From Portibacter marinus (GTDB taxonomy: Bacteria > Bacteroidota > Bacteroidia > Chitinophagales > Saprospiraceae): DNA of 64,000 nt. The notes under the pieces were generated by a model. The model had not been told where the DNA came from. It saw nothing but the letters and a program-made list of their open reading frames with translations, and did no database searches. The stretch is from positions 124,001 through 188,000 of the forward strand of contig NZ_JAJNKB010000008.1 in assembly GCF_021533195.1 (NCBI RefSeq), written 5' to 3'. How positions within the stretch are numbered: position 1 is the first letter of the stretch; every line of letters begins with the position of its first letter. The position numbers and the translations under genes were made by a program. Below, one piece after another: positions 44,017-53,399 of this stretch.

Positions 44017-44564
44017 TGGTAGAATAAGTTTGATCTATTGTAGTGGTTTTCGCTTAAATTCAAGCATATTGATTTAGTTGCTGGCCGATGGAATTTGCCA
44101 GTCCCAAGGAAGATTACCTGTACCGAAATTGATCGCTAACTAAGGATTTTTATCGAGTTTAAATCTGCTTTGGGACCTGTCACTTAAGTGGCAAGGTTTG
44201 CGAATCAATAAAGCATGTTGATCCATTGCAGTCTGACGGCTTTCGCAAATTTAAAGTCCTGTAAAATCATTTCGTTTAAACCTGAATATAAAATTTACAC
44301 TAGTCGAAATGGGGGTGAAATGTAAGCCAGGTGTCATTTAATTAGTGAATTTTTTGGAAAGTAACATAATTTAATTTTTTAGTGAGAGTTTTAACCTGGA
44401 AAGAACCCGAGTCTTGATGTCTCGGGTTCTTAATTTTTGTAGGTTTTCGGACAACTGACCCCTTTGCTTTGAAAAACATAAGAATTTTTAAAACCTATAC
44501 AAACCCTCACCGTTTACCTATACTTTATATCTTGCACACCTTAATGTAGCAAAACGAAGATTAA
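44017..44564 (+). other. Gene-free stretch with nested inverted repeats, diverged direct repeats and a terminator
   Basis: No convincing coding frame. I see paired arms CTGGC/GCCAG (44081-44085/44097-44101), GTCCCAA/TTGGGAC (44101-44107/44171-44177), an imperfect CCTGTCAC/GTGGCAAGG hairpin near 44176-44196, and TTTGCGAA/TTCGCAAA (44197-44204/44242-44249). Two diverged direct repeats begin TTGATCTATTGTAGT (44030) and TTGATCCATTGCAGT (44218). A strong intrinsic terminator follows at 44401. With no gene before the terminator for 385 bases, a noncoding RNA on the plus strand is plausible. From 44440 to bshC nothing further stands out. Confidence 0.45.
44401..44438 (+). terminator. Strong intrinsic terminator in the gene-free stretch
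   Basis: AAGAACCCGAG (44401-44411) pairs perfectly with CTCGGGTTCTT (44421-44431) around a nine-base loop and is followed by AATTTTTG. No coding gene lies within 385 bases upstream, so it may end a noncoding transcript or the long 3' UTR of the outer-membrane protein gene. Confidence 0.85.
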
Positions 44565-46154
44565 ATGCAACTTGATTTTTTTCCATTTTCCAAAGTCGAC
44601 CAACTTTCAAAAAGAGATATTAGTTTTCAGACCGAGCCTGACAAGTATAAAGACTTTCTTGAATTGCCTTTTAGCCTAGAAGCTTTTGAAAAAAAGATCG
44701 ATCAAAGAAAGCAATTTCCTGTCGATAGAAAAACCCTGGTTGAAGTCATTAAAGAACAGTATAAGAAAGCTGGGATTGATCATCCTCCTACTGATAACAT
44801 TGAACTTCTAAAAAAAGAGGACACTTTTACTGTAATTACTGCACACCAACCAAGCCTTCTGACAGGACCTTTGTACTACATCTACAAGATTGTCAGTGTG
44901 ATCAACCTGGCTGAAAAACTTAATCAAACTTACAAGGAAAACATCATCCCAGTATTTATCATCGGGAGTGAAGACCATGATTTTGAGGAAGTAAATCACC
45001 TCAACCTTTTCGGAAAAGAGATCGTTTGGGAAAACGAACAAGGCGGAGCAGTGGGAAGAATGGACACGAAGTCGCTTGATCCGGTTCTGGAAAGGGTTTA
45101 CGAAATTTTGGGTTCCTCTAACTTTGCAGATGAACTAAGAAAAATCATATCGACCTCTTTTGATGGCATTGAAAACTACAATCAAGCAGTCTTTAGAATG
45201 GTTCATCAATTGTTCAAAAGCTATGATTTGGTTCTTATCGTCACCGACCATAAAATGCTCAAATCACAATTCATTCCTTTCATTAAAAGAGAGATTTTCG
45301 AAAGACCATCACAGGATTTGATAGTAGCAACCCAAAATAAACTGGAAGCTTTGGACCTTAAAGGTCAGGCACATGCCAGAGCCATCAACTTTTTTTATTT
45401 ACAGGAGGGCAGAAGAGATCGTATTGAGTTAGAGGGCGATAAATTTGTGGTTCTTGATACAGATCTCACTTTCACAGAAGATGAACTCCGTGAAGAAATT
45501 GAAAACCATCCGGAAAGATTTTCTCCGAATGTGGTCATGCGCCCCGTTTATCAGGAAGTCATTTTACCCAATCTTGCCTATCTGGGAGGTGGTGGTGAGA
45601 TCGCTTACTGGACTGAGCGCAAATCCCAATTTGAAGCATTCAATGTCAGTTTTCCTATACTTGTGAGAAGAAACTCCGTGCTTTGGATTGGTAAAGGCGA
45701 GCAAAAACAAATGGAAAAATATGGTATTGGCTTGAATGAACTTTTTCTGACAGAAGATGACTGGATCAGGTCTTTCGTTAAGGCCAATGCTTCAGCAGAG
45801 CTGGAATTTTCTGAGGAATTCAGTCATTTTCAAAAAGCTTATGATCTTTTGAGTTCTAAAGCCAAACCCATTGACCCCAACCTTGCAAAATCTATTGAAG
45901 CCAGTGGGGTCAAAGCTTTTAAATCATTTGAACAGCTTAGTTCCAGATTGATCAGGACCGAAAAAGATCGACATGAAAATGATCTCAACAAAATCAGAAA
46001 ATTACACGATAAGATTTTTCCGTCTGGGGGCTTACAAGAAAGGAAAGACAACTTTATTCCCTATTACTTGAAGCACGGCGGCGAATTTATAAAAAGTTTA
46101 AAATCTGCATTAGATCCTTTTAACCCGAATTTTGTGGTGATCAGAGAAGAATAG
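44565..46154 (+). CDS. bshC: BshC, bacillithiol synthase (cysteine-adding enzyme)
   Basis: Final enzyme of bacillithiol synthesis, joining cysteine to glucosaminyl-malate. The 529-residue protein has the BshC signatures: FTVITAHQPSLLTGPLYYIYKI near residue 88 seen as AHQPSLLTGP, FIIGSEDHDFEEVNHL, the MRPVYQEVILPNLAYLGGGGE block as shorter motifs such as LAYLGGGGEIAYW, and a C-terminal coiled coil. The usual length is about 530-540. bshA and bshB are not adjacent. It is a single gene, convergent with a lipoprotein gene nine bases away. Confidence 0.93.
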   Translation: MQLDFFPFSKVDQLSKRDISFQTEPDKYKDFLELPFSLEAFEKKIDQRKQFPVDRKTLVEVIKEQYKKAGIDHPPTDNIELLKKEDTFTVITAHQPSLLTGPLYYIYKIVSVINLAEKLNQTYKENIIPVFIIGSEDHDFEEVNHLNLFGKEIVWENEQGGAVGRMDTKSLDPVLERVYEILGSSNFADELRKIISTSFDGIENYNQAVFRMVHQLFKSYDLVLIVTDHKMLKSQFIPFIKREIFERPSQDLIVATQNKLEALDLKGQAHARAINFFYLQEGRRDRIELEGDKFVVLDTDLTFTEDELREEIENHPERFSPNVVMRPVYQEVILPNLAYLGGGGEIAYWTERKSQFEAFNVSFPILVRRNSVLWIGKGEQKQMEKYGIGLNELFLTEDDWIRSFVKANASAELEFSEEFSHFQKAYDLLSSKAKPIDPNLAKSIEASGVKAFKSFEQLSSRLIRTEKDRHENDLNKIRKLHDKIFPSGGLQERKDNFIPYYLKHGGEFIKSLKSALDPFNPNFVVIREE

Positions 46155-46163
46155 CTTTGTTTT

Positions 46164-46781
46164 CTAGTCAATGATTCCTTTGAAACTACCTTCGCTAATC
46201 ATATAGTAAGGCGAATGCATTCCTTGTTGGTCATAGGCTCCATATGAAAAGCCATTCATCTTAAATTCGATATAGGGCAATTCTCGATCACCCACTATTG
46301 CGGTGGCTGCTTTATCTATTTGGAGATTTGCGAATGATTGATCTTTAAAAAGATAAGTGTTATTAGTCGACATTAGTATTTGATCGCAATTCAAATAAAA
46401 GCGATCCAGTTCATCATTGATGGAAATATATTCCCAGGTGTCCGTTCCTCGACCTGATCTAAGAATAAGTAAATCATCATTCCGTTCCAGTTTTCTAAAG
46501 CTCAAACTCATATTTACTTCCTCTCCGTTTTCCAATGTAAGTAGATATGACATTTCTTTTCGAAGATTTACTGTCCCATCATCATACTTATTCCATCTTT
46601 CCTCTTTGTAAATCAAGCTATGTTTAGCTACACGAGAAACATAATTAGAATCCGAATTCAGTCTTTCTATCTGAAAATATACTTCACCTTGCAGAAGTGC
46701 ATCTTTGTCAATTTGATCTTTTGTACAAGACCACATTTGAAATATTGCAAAAATGAAAATGATGTGTCTAAAGTTTGACAT
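46164..46781 (-). CDS. Predicted lipoprotein, function unknown
   Basis: A 205-residue protein with a signal peptide and lipobox (MWSC, Cys19). The mature region is beta-rich with alternating polar and aromatic residues (GEVYFQIERLNSDSNYV, VNMSLSFRKLERNDDLLIL, LDRFYLNCDQILMSTNNTYLF). I recognise no family. It is a single gene between convergent bshC and accD, separated from accD by 62 bases. Confidence 0.7.
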   Translation of the reverse strand: MSNFRHIIFIFAIFQMWSCTKDQIDKDALLQGEVYFQIERLNSDSNYVSRVAKHSLIYKEERWNKYDDGTVNLRKEMSYLLTLENGEEVNMSLSFRKLERNDDLLILRSGRGTDTWEYISINDELDRFYLNCDQILMSTNNTYLFKDQSFANLQIDKAATAIVGDRELPYIEFKMNGFSYGAYDQQGMHSPYYMISEGSFKGIID

Positions 46782-46843
46782 ACAACAATTTAACGATAAT
46801 AGATCATTTACCAGGTAAAATCGAGTCTTCTATATCAGATGAT

Positions 46844-47740
46844 TTAACGCTTCTCAACCACTTCCTTCTCCTCTTCCAATTCCTCTTCGCCCTCGTATGT
46901 TTTGTCAAGCAATAGCAGCAACTCAGCAATTCTCTCTTTTAAATCTGCACGATCTACAATGAAATCCAGAAATCCGTGGTCAAGCAAAAATTCAGAGGTT
47001 TGAAAACCTTCTGGCAACTCTTGTTTGATGGTCTCTTTAATGACTCTCGGGCCCGCGAATCCGATCAATGCTTTCGGCTCAGAGAAATTGATGTCACCTA
47101 ACATAGCATATGAAGCTGTAACGCCCCCTGTGGTAGGGTCTGTCATAAAGCTTAAGTATGGAACACCTGCTTTGGCCATAAGACTCAGCTTAGCAGCTGT
47201 CTTGGCCATTTGCATGAGTGAAAAGGCAGACTCCATCATTCGAGCGCCACCTGATTTAGAGATAATCATTAAGGGTACCCTTTCATCAAGACAATAATCA
47301 ATAGCCCTTGATATTCGCTCACCGACCACTGTACCCATAGATCCACCTATAAAAGTAAAGTCCATTGCTGCAATAACCAATGGCTTTTTATTGACTTTCC
47401 CTGACGCAACTGAAATAGCATCAGTCAGATCCGTTTTACTTAAAGCTGCACTTAAACGATCCGTATATTTTTTAACATCCTGGAAATTTAAAACATCTTT
47501 CGAGATAATATCGGAAAACATTTCTGTGTAGTTACCGTCGAATATGATGTCAAAATAATCATGGGACCCTATCCTAACGTGATAGTTACAATGTGGACAT
47601 TTGAATACATTCTCTTTTAATTCTTTTCGGGTGGTGGTTTCATTGCAATCTTTACATTTATACCACAGACCGTCAGGTGCTTCCTTCTTAAATTTGGTCG
47701 CTGTCTGTATTCCTGTCTTAAGTCTTTTAAACCAACCCAT
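46844..47740 (-). CDS. accD: Acetyl-CoA carboxylase carboxyltransferase subunit beta
   Basis: Transfers the carboxyl group from biotin to acetyl-CoA, the first step of fatty-acid synthesis, together with AccA. The zinc ribbon has Cys29, Cys32, Cys48 and Cys51 (WYKCKDC and FKCPHC). The crotonase-like core has SGGARMMES, DPTTGGVTASYAMLGD, and FAGPRVIKETI. I set the start at the ATG of MGWFKRLK at 47740; the upstream in-frame TTG at 47764 is unlikely. An acidic C-terminal tail (EGEEELEEEKEVVEKR) is present. It is divergent from dapB. Confidence 0.95.
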   Translation of the reverse strand: MGWFKRLKTGIQTATKFKKEAPDGLWYKCKDCNETTTRKELKENVFKCPHCNYHVRIGSHDYFDIIFDGNYTEMFSDIISKDVLNFQDVKKYTDRLSAALSKTDLTDAISVASGKVNKKPLVIAAMDFTFIGGSMGTVVGERISRAIDYCLDERVPLMIISKSGGARMMESAFSLMQMAKTAAKLSLMAKAGVPYLSFMTDPTTGGVTASYAMLGDINFSEPKALIGFAGPRVIKETIKQELPEGFQTSEFLLDHGFLDFIVDRADLKERIAELLLLLDKTYEGEEELEEEKEVVEKR

Positions 47741-47761
47741 AATATATAGTTTCGTGCAAGG

Positions 47762-47769
47762 CAAAAATA
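47762..47769 (-). promoter_or_regulatory. Predicted -7 element for accD
   Basis: On the minus strand TATTTTTG fits TAnnTTTG, 21 bases before the accD ATG at 47740. It lies in the divergent gap shared with the dapB promoter. No clear -33 match. Confidence 0.4.
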
Positions 47770-47778
47770 TATAATTTA

Positions 47779-47807
47779 TTGGATATTAAAAGAGGGTGTT
47801 ATCTTTG
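47779..47807 (+). promoter_or_regulatory. Bacteroidota-type promoter of dapB-dnaG
   Basis: TTGG at 47779 (-33) and TATCTTTG at 47800-47807 (-7) with 18 bases between TTG and the -7 box. This is the best promoter match in the window. The ATG of dapB follows 18 bases after it, giving a very short leader. Confidence 0.65.
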
Positions 47808-47825
47808 TATGCAAATGGCATATAG

Positions 47826-48524
47826 ATGAAAATCGCTTTAATAGGATACGGCAAGATGGGTAAAACGATACACGAACTCGCAGAACAGCATGGTGATGGG
47901 GTGGTTTTTATCATAGATAGAAACAGCAGTGACCAATTGAATCATATGAACCGTGAAAACGTCGACGTGGCCATTGAATTTACCAACCCAGAAAGTGCCT
48001 TTGAAAATCTCAAGTACTGCGTGGTCAATCAAATACCCGTCATATCAGGCACAACAGGATGGTTACACAGATATGACGAATTGGTACGTATTTGCCACAA
48101 AAACGATGGAACTTTTATGTATGCCTCAAATTTCAGTATTGGTGTGAACATTTTTTTTGAAGTTAATAAGTTCTTGGCTGAAAAGATGAGTGGTTATCAA
48201 GAGTACAGGGTAAGCATGGAAGAAATTCACCACACTGAAAAACTGGACGCGCCTTCAGGAACAGCCATCACATTAGCTGAAGGTATCGTTGAAAAAAATA
48301 GCCGATTTGAATCCGTAAAGGAAATTGACATCCATTCGAAAAGAATAGGCAAGACGCCTGGTACTCATACTATTGAATATCATTCCCCGATAGACAGCAT
48401 TGAAATTAAGCATACCGCGCATTCTAGAAGAGGATTTGCGAAAGGGGCCTATGAAGCTGCGGTATGGATTAAGAATAAAAAAGGTGTATTTTCCATACAG
48501 GATATGTTATTTGGAGATCAATGA
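47826..48524 (+). CDS. dapB: 4-hydroxy-tetrahydrodipicolinate reductase
   Basis: NAD(P)H-dependent enzyme of the lysine and diaminopimelate pathway. The Rossmann motif is GYGKMGK at 7-13, and the catalytic region is EIHHTEKLDAPSGTA near residue 131, with the conserved HH and K. The strand SGTTGW and SNFSIGVN are also present. At 232 residues it is slightly shorter than the E. coli enzyme, as usual in Bacteroidota. The stop codon overlaps dnaG by ATGA, so the two are coupled. Confidence 0.95.
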   Translation: MKIALIGYGKMGKTIHELAEQHGDGVVFIIDRNSSDQLNHMNRENVDVAIEFTNPESAFENLKYCVVNQIPVISGTTGWLHRYDELVRICHKNDGTFMYASNFSIGVNIFFEVNKFLAEKMSGYQEYRVSMEEIHHTEKLDAPSGTAITLAEGIVEKNSRFESVKEIDIHSKRIGKTPGTHTIEYHSPIDSIEIKHTAHSRRGFAKGAYEAAVWIKNKKGVFSIQDMLFGDQ

Positions 48525-50458
48525 TTAAACAAGAATCCGTACAGAAAGTAATTGACACTGCTCAGATTGAGGAGGTGGTAGATGAGTTTGTCCATCTGAA
48601 AAAAGCTGGGGTCAATTATAAAGGGAATTGCCCTTTCCATAATGAAAAGACGCCCTCCTTTGTGGTATCACCTGCTAAGGGCATCTTTAAATGTTTTGGT
48701 TGTGGCCGTGGAGGCAATTCAGTGCAATTCATGATGGAGCATGAAAAACTAAGCTTTATCGAAGCCATTCGTTGGTTAGCAGCTAAATATAACATAGAAC
48801 TGGAGGAAACAGAACGTACGGAGGAAGAATTAGCGAAAAGAGATGAGCGCGAAACGCTGTTTATTGTCAATGAATTTGCCAAATCTTTCTTTTCGGGCAG
48901 TTTGTTTGAAACGGAAGAAGGAAGAAGTATTGGGGTGAGCTATTTTAAAGAAAGAGGATATAACGAATCGACCATTAAGAAATTTGGATTAGGTTATGCC
49001 GTCAAGGACAGAACAGCACTATATCAAGCCTTGAAGGACGGTCAATACAATCTGGAAACGGCTGCCAAACTCGGTTTAATCAAGGAGGAAAGAGATTTTT
49101 TTAATGCAAGGGTCATGTTCTCTATCCATAACCTTAGTGGGAAAGTCATTGGATTTGGCGGAAGGACATTGAGCAGTGACAAAAAGATTCCCAAGTATAT
49201 CAATTCAACGGAATCTGAAATTTACAATAAACGAAAAACGCTATATGGCCTGTATCATGCGAAAAATGAAATCAGGAAAAGGGATGAATGTATATTGGTT
49301 GAAGGCTACACAGATGTCATTACCCTCAATCAGGGTGGAATCGAAAATGTAGTAGCAGCATCAGGCACCTCATTGACTGAAGATCAGGTGCGTTTGATTA
49401 AAAGATATTCTCCAAATATTAAAGTCTTATTTGACGGTGATAGTGCTGGTATCAAAGCTGCTTTGCGGGGAATGGACATGATTCTTGCGCAAGACATGAA
49501 CGTGAAGTTAGTCTTGCTGCCTGAGGGAGAGGATCCTGATTCCTTTTTAAAAAAGCAAGGGACAGATGCCTTTAGGTCATTCATTGAGGAAAATGCCAAA
49601 GATTTCATTCTTTTTAAGACGGAATTGTTAATGGAAGAAACAGCGAATGATCCGATTCAGAAATCCATTGCTGTTAAAAGTATTATAGAATCCATATCGA
49701 AGATACCTGATACGCTTAGGAGATCATTATACATTAAGCAGTACGCTACCCTACTGGAACTAGACGAAAGCATATTGCACAGAGAGTCTAATGAACTCAT
49801 TCGTAGTGAACAAAAAAAACAGAGATTTAATACTTACAAGGAAGAACGCTACGAAGAACCTCCATTTCCCAGTGAGCAAGGAGGTCAAAGTCAGTACAAA
49901 CCTATCAAAGAGAGAGACTATAACTCTGATGAGCACCAGGAAAAAGCTTTAATTAGAGTTTTGGTCAATTTTGCCGATAAACCTTTAAATTCTGAAACTG
50001 AAACGACAGTATTAGATTTTATTATTGAAAATGTATCAGATATCCTGGATAAGTTTGACAATGAATACTACGCTAAAATGGTTAGGCTTAGCAGAGAGGA
50101 AAAGGAAAAAGGTGGCATCGTCAATGAACAGTTTTTCATCAACCACATGGACACTTCCATCGCCAAATTGGCTGTAGATTTAAGCTCAACGCAATATTCT
50201 TATGCGAATTGGAGTGGAAAAGGACTCGAACTGCAAACACAAAAACCACCTGACGAAAATCACGAATTGGATTGCGAACAAGTAGTGATGCGTTTAAGAG
50301 AAAGAAAATTGCGAAAGTTGGTTAAAGAAACCAGAAACTATATCAGTGAAATGGATCGATCAGATGGAAAGCAATTCCTGCTGTATCTAAAGGCTTTTAA
50401 CAAGTTGGAACAGGAGCACAAAGAATTACTCAGGGAGCTGGGTACCGTTGTCATATAA
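48521..50458 (+). CDS. dnaG: DNA primase
   Basis: Makes RNA primers at the replication fork. The N-terminal CHC2 zinc domain has Cys37, His40, Cys58 and Cys61 (GNCPFH and FKCFGCGRGG). The TOPRIM domain follows with ILVEGYTDVI near 258 and LFDGDSAGIKAALRG near 304. The C-terminal ~200 residues, the DnaB-interacting part, are divergent and polar. At 645 residues it has normal length. It overlaps dapB by four bases and shares its terminator region with the convergent TonB receptor gene. Confidence 0.95.
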   Translation: MIKQESVQKVIDTAQIEEVVDEFVHLKKAGVNYKGNCPFHNEKTPSFVVSPAKGIFKCFGCGRGGNSVQFMMEHEKLSFIEAIRWLAAKYNIELEETERTEEELAKRDERETLFIVNEFAKSFFSGSLFETEEGRSIGVSYFKERGYNESTIKKFGLGYAVKDRTALYQALKDGQYNLETAAKLGLIKEERDFFNARVMFSIHNLSGKVIGFGGRTLSSDKKIPKYINSTESEIYNKRKTLYGLYHAKNEIRKRDECILVEGYTDVITLNQGGIENVVAASGTSLTEDQVRLIKRYSPNIKVLFDGDSAGIKAALRGMDMILAQDMNVKLVLLPEGEDPDSFLKKQGTDAFRSFIEENAKDFILFKTELLMEETANDPIQKSIAVKSIIESISKIPDTLRRSLYIKQYATLLELDESILHRESNELIRSEQKKQRFNTYKEERYEEPPFPSEQGGQSQYKPIKERDYNSDEHQEKALIRVLVNFADKPLNSETETTVLDFIIENVSDILDKFDNEYYAKMVRLSREEKEKGGIVNEQFFINHMDTSIAKLAVDLSSTQYSYANWSGKGLELQTQKPPDENHELDCEQVVMRLRERKLRKLVKETRNYISEMDRSDGKQFLLYLKAFNKLEQEHKELLRELGTVVI

Positions 50459-50488
50459 AAAAAGAGGCTACCCTGTGGATAGCCTCTT
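50456..50488 (-). terminator. Intrinsic terminator between dnaG and the TonB receptor gene
   Basis: AAGAGGCTA-CC (50462-50472) and GG-TAGCCTCTT (to 50488) form a long stem with one bulged A. On the minus strand it is followed by a T-run (TTTTTTTATATGA), so it ends the TonB-receptor transcript. A second small palindrome, GGAAC/GTTCC, lies at 50489-50503. Confidence 0.8.
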
Positions 50489-50521
50489 GGAACTTCAAGT
50501 TCCTAAATACTAGTGCTTCTT

Positions 50522-53371
50522 CTACAAGTTGTAGGAAATCGTTAATCCTACATCCTGTCCAAGTCTATAACTTCTATAGATGTATTCATTGCCGAAGAAC
50601 TCCATAGATCTTGTGTAATCGTCATTCAATATGTTCTTTACGGATAATGCCAATGAAATTCTATCAAATTTCTTAGCCAGTGTAAAGTCCAATTGGTGTC
50701 TGGCTCTCTGATATACATCAGGTGTTCCATTTCTACTGATGTTAGAAAGCTTATCTGCTGTATAGTTGTAGGCTAAAACTGCATCAAAATTCGACTCAGG
50801 CAAGGAGTAATTGATGCTGGCATTAAGGAGCAAAGGAGCTTGACCAACAAATGGTCTCTGTGCCGGATCTAAACCTTCGCCAGTCTGATCTTCTACAATT
50901 GTAGAAGACTTGATCAACGCTACATTAGAACTGAATTTATAGTTCTTTAATACAGGTGTAATGAAATCAAGATTTTTCCTAAACTCAAATTCAAGTCCGT
51001 AAATATTTCCTTTATCCACGTTTGAAAACTGAAGCTCGGGATTCGTTGAGTTTCTATAAATAGATACGATAGGATTTGTAAAGCTTTTATAGAAAACCCC
51101 TGCTGAAACAATTTCACCTGGCTGTAGGAACAATTCCCATCTCAGGTCCGCATTAACAATATTTGTTTTCTTAAGCCCAGGATTGCCGATGATGAACTCT
51201 GTTGTGATCGGATCGAACTGTGAAAAAGGAGCAATTTCTCTCAAATTAGGTCTGGCCAATGTATGATTGTAACTACCTCGGAGATTCATGTTTTCCGATA
51301 AACTATAAATCATATTTACAGATGGCAACAAGTCTCCACCCAGGATATTACCAAATCTCACAGAATCTGCTGCCATGGTATCTTTACTGGCAACTGAAAT
51401 ATCCGTATACTCATATCTCGCACCAGCTACTATCTTAAATTGATCTGTAAGCTGAAAGTTGCCCATGAGGTAAGCCGCCGTTATATTTTCTGTGCCAACA
51501 TATGCGTTTCCGAGGCTAGAATTATTAAGCAAGTAATTGCCTATGATGTACCTGGTCTTATTGCTGGTCTCTTCTTTGTCCAGAATTCCTACATTATCAT
51601 CACCGAGAAAAGCTTCAAAATCTCCATCAAATCGATTACCGTTAGGTGGAGAAAAGAAAATATATCGGAATTCGTCAAAATTTCGGTCTTTTGCTGAATA
51701 TAATCCACCAAACTTGATCTTTGATGGAGCGCTCAAACCTAGATTTACAGGGAATTCAAAATCAATCTTTCCATTACAGATCTCGTCATCCAAATTTCTC
51801 CAAAACATTAATGGATCGTCGACATTTGAAAGAGGTATAGAGCTTTTGCCGGTTTCCAGATTAAATTGGTTTGAAAAGTATCTCAGGTTTGGAGCATTTA
51901 GGCCTGCATTGACATAACTTCCACTCCAGTTGATCTCCAGATTATTGGCAGCAGGTATCACGTGATTTCCAGTCAACTGATAATTGATCATTTCCCTTTC
52001 TCTGAAGAGATTGGACCTGCCTTCAAAAATAAACTCGTTTTCAATATTTGGAGGGCGTGGTCCTCTGAAGTATTCACTTTCTTTTTCGGAATTGTGATTG
52101 TATACCAAATTGAAATTGATACTATTCAGGTTGTTGAATTTGTAGGCCAATCCAAATAAACCATTCAGCACCGGATTAATGGTACTTTCCGGTCCTTGAT
52201 ATTGACCTAAATTAATCAGTTCTTTAGCATCTATGGAAAACAGGAACCACCTTTCTTCCTTTAAATCCGGAATGTGTTGGAAACTTGTTTGATAAGATGC
52301 AGCTGCGAGAATACCCAATTTCCCTTCGCCCGAAACAGACCAGCTATTCCCATAAGAAACTGAAACTCCGCGGTCAAGGAATTGAGTGGTTTGATGAGGA
52401 ACAAAGTTTCTATCCACAGCATTCACGACCTTGTCAATGGTATTGGCAGCTTCTTCATTGCCTTGAATTCGGGCAAAAAGTTCTGCGTTTTTGGTCATGT
52501 ATTGCTTTACTTGAGGGTCATCAAAGATATCCGGTCTGGCTCTAGCTGCTGATCCATATCCGAGCCAATCCAGATTCCCTCCATCGTGTGTTAAAAAGTC
52601 GTTACGCAAATGTGTTTGTGGATTATAACCGGTAGATAGAGAAACTGAAAATGTCCTGGCTTCCGGAAAACTTTTTGTTTTGATGTTCAGATTCCCTCCG
52701 GCAAAATTACCCGGTTGGTCTGGAGAAAATGTCTTAGAAGTAATGATATTGTCCAGTAAATTAGTAGGAATCAAATCCAATTGTGCACTGTTTCTATATG
52801 GATCGATACTAGGAAGTGCCAGTCCATTCAACTGTGAAATGGAATATCGATCTCCCAATCCCCGAATATTAACATATTTACCGTCTTCGACACTTACCGC
52901 AGTAACTTTAGTGACTGCTGATGCCACGCTGCCCACAGCAAATTTTCTCATTTCCTGAGAAGATAATCCATCTTGAATCTGGTCAGACTTCTTTCTAAGT
53001 AATAAAACTGAATTTTCAGTTTTGTCAATGATTCTGGCCGTGACCACCACTTCATCAAGTTGTTCAGATCCTTCGTCCATTGCCACATCCAGATAAGTGA
53101 CTTCACCATCTTTCACAACTACTTCATTGACCAACTTGTCTCCAAATCCAATGTACGTATACTTTAGTGTATAGGTTCCAGGATCAAGTTCGATCGAATA
53201 CTTGCCGTCGAAGTCAGAAGCTTCCACGATATCGGTACCTTCTACATATATATAGGCACTGATAAGGGTCTCACCTGAATTTTTATCAGTGAGTGTTCCA
53301 GCCACTTTGCCCTTTTGACCCATCACAGGGATGGTCAAAAGCAAGGCCAGAATAAATTGAATAAGTTTCAT
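50522..53371 (-). CDS. TonB-dependent receptor with N-terminal carboxypeptidase-like domain
   Basis: Large outer-membrane importer. The start is the ATG of MKLIQFILALLLTIPVMGQ at 53371; an ATG 57 bases upstream would read through a hairpin. After the signal comes a CarboxypepD_reg-like domain (~20-105, GKVAGTLTDKNSGETL), then a plug (~110-250, DEVVVTARI, YVNIRGLGDRYS) and a 22-strand barrel that ends in SYNL. It has SusC-like domain order, but its partner here is a T9SS beta-helix-like protein, not SusD. It is the second gene of the unit headed at 56396. Substrate unknown. Confidence 0.9.
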   Translation of the reverse strand: MKLIQFILALLLTIPVMGQKGKVAGTLTDKNSGETLISAYIYVEGTDIVEASDFDGKYSIELDPGTYTLKYTYIGFGDKLVNEVVVKDGEVTYLDVAMDEGSEQLDEVVVTARIIDKTENSVLLLRKKSDQIQDGLSSQEMRKFAVGSVASAVTKVTAVSVEDGKYVNIRGLGDRYSISQLNGLALPSIDPYRNSAQLDLIPTNLLDNIITSKTFSPDQPGNFAGGNLNIKTKSFPEARTFSVSLSTGYNPQTHLRNDFLTHDGGNLDWLGYGSAARARPDIFDDPQVKQYMTKNAELFARIQGNEEAANTIDKVVNAVDRNFVPHQTTQFLDRGVSVSYGNSWSVSGEGKLGILAAASYQTSFQHIPDLKEERWFLFSIDAKELINLGQYQGPESTINPVLNGLFGLAYKFNNLNSINFNLVYNHNSEKESEYFRGPRPPNIENEFIFEGRSNLFREREMINYQLTGNHVIPAANNLEINWSGSYVNAGLNAPNLRYFSNQFNLETGKSSIPLSNVDDPLMFWRNLDDEICNGKIDFEFPVNLGLSAPSKIKFGGLYSAKDRNFDEFRYIFFSPPNGNRFDGDFEAFLGDDNVGILDKEETSNKTRYIIGNYLLNNSSLGNAYVGTENITAAYLMGNFQLTDQFKIVAGARYEYTDISVASKDTMAADSVRFGNILGGDLLPSVNMIYSLSENMNLRGSYNHTLARPNLREIAPFSQFDPITTEFIIGNPGLKKTNIVNADLRWELFLQPGEIVSAGVFYKSFTNPIVSIYRNSTNPELQFSNVDKGNIYGLEFEFRKNLDFITPVLKNYKFSSNVALIKSSTIVEDQTGEGLDPAQRPFVGQAPLLLNASINYSLPESNFDAVLAYNYTADKLSNISRNGTPDVYQRARHQLDFTLAKKFDRISLALSVKNILNDDYTRSMEFFGNEYIYRSYRLGQDVGLTISYNL

Positions 53372-53399
53372 CTTTAGCACTAGATTTATTAAATGAATA

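Noticed and set aside
44401-44438. tmRNA or RNase P RNA ending at this terminator
   Set aside because: No tag-peptide frame, CCA end, or RNase P core sequence could be recognised; left as an unassigned candidate RNA.
51537-51917. 126-codon open frame antisense to the TonB receptor
   Set aside because: No domain, signal or promoter; the receptor frame is strongly supported along the whole region.
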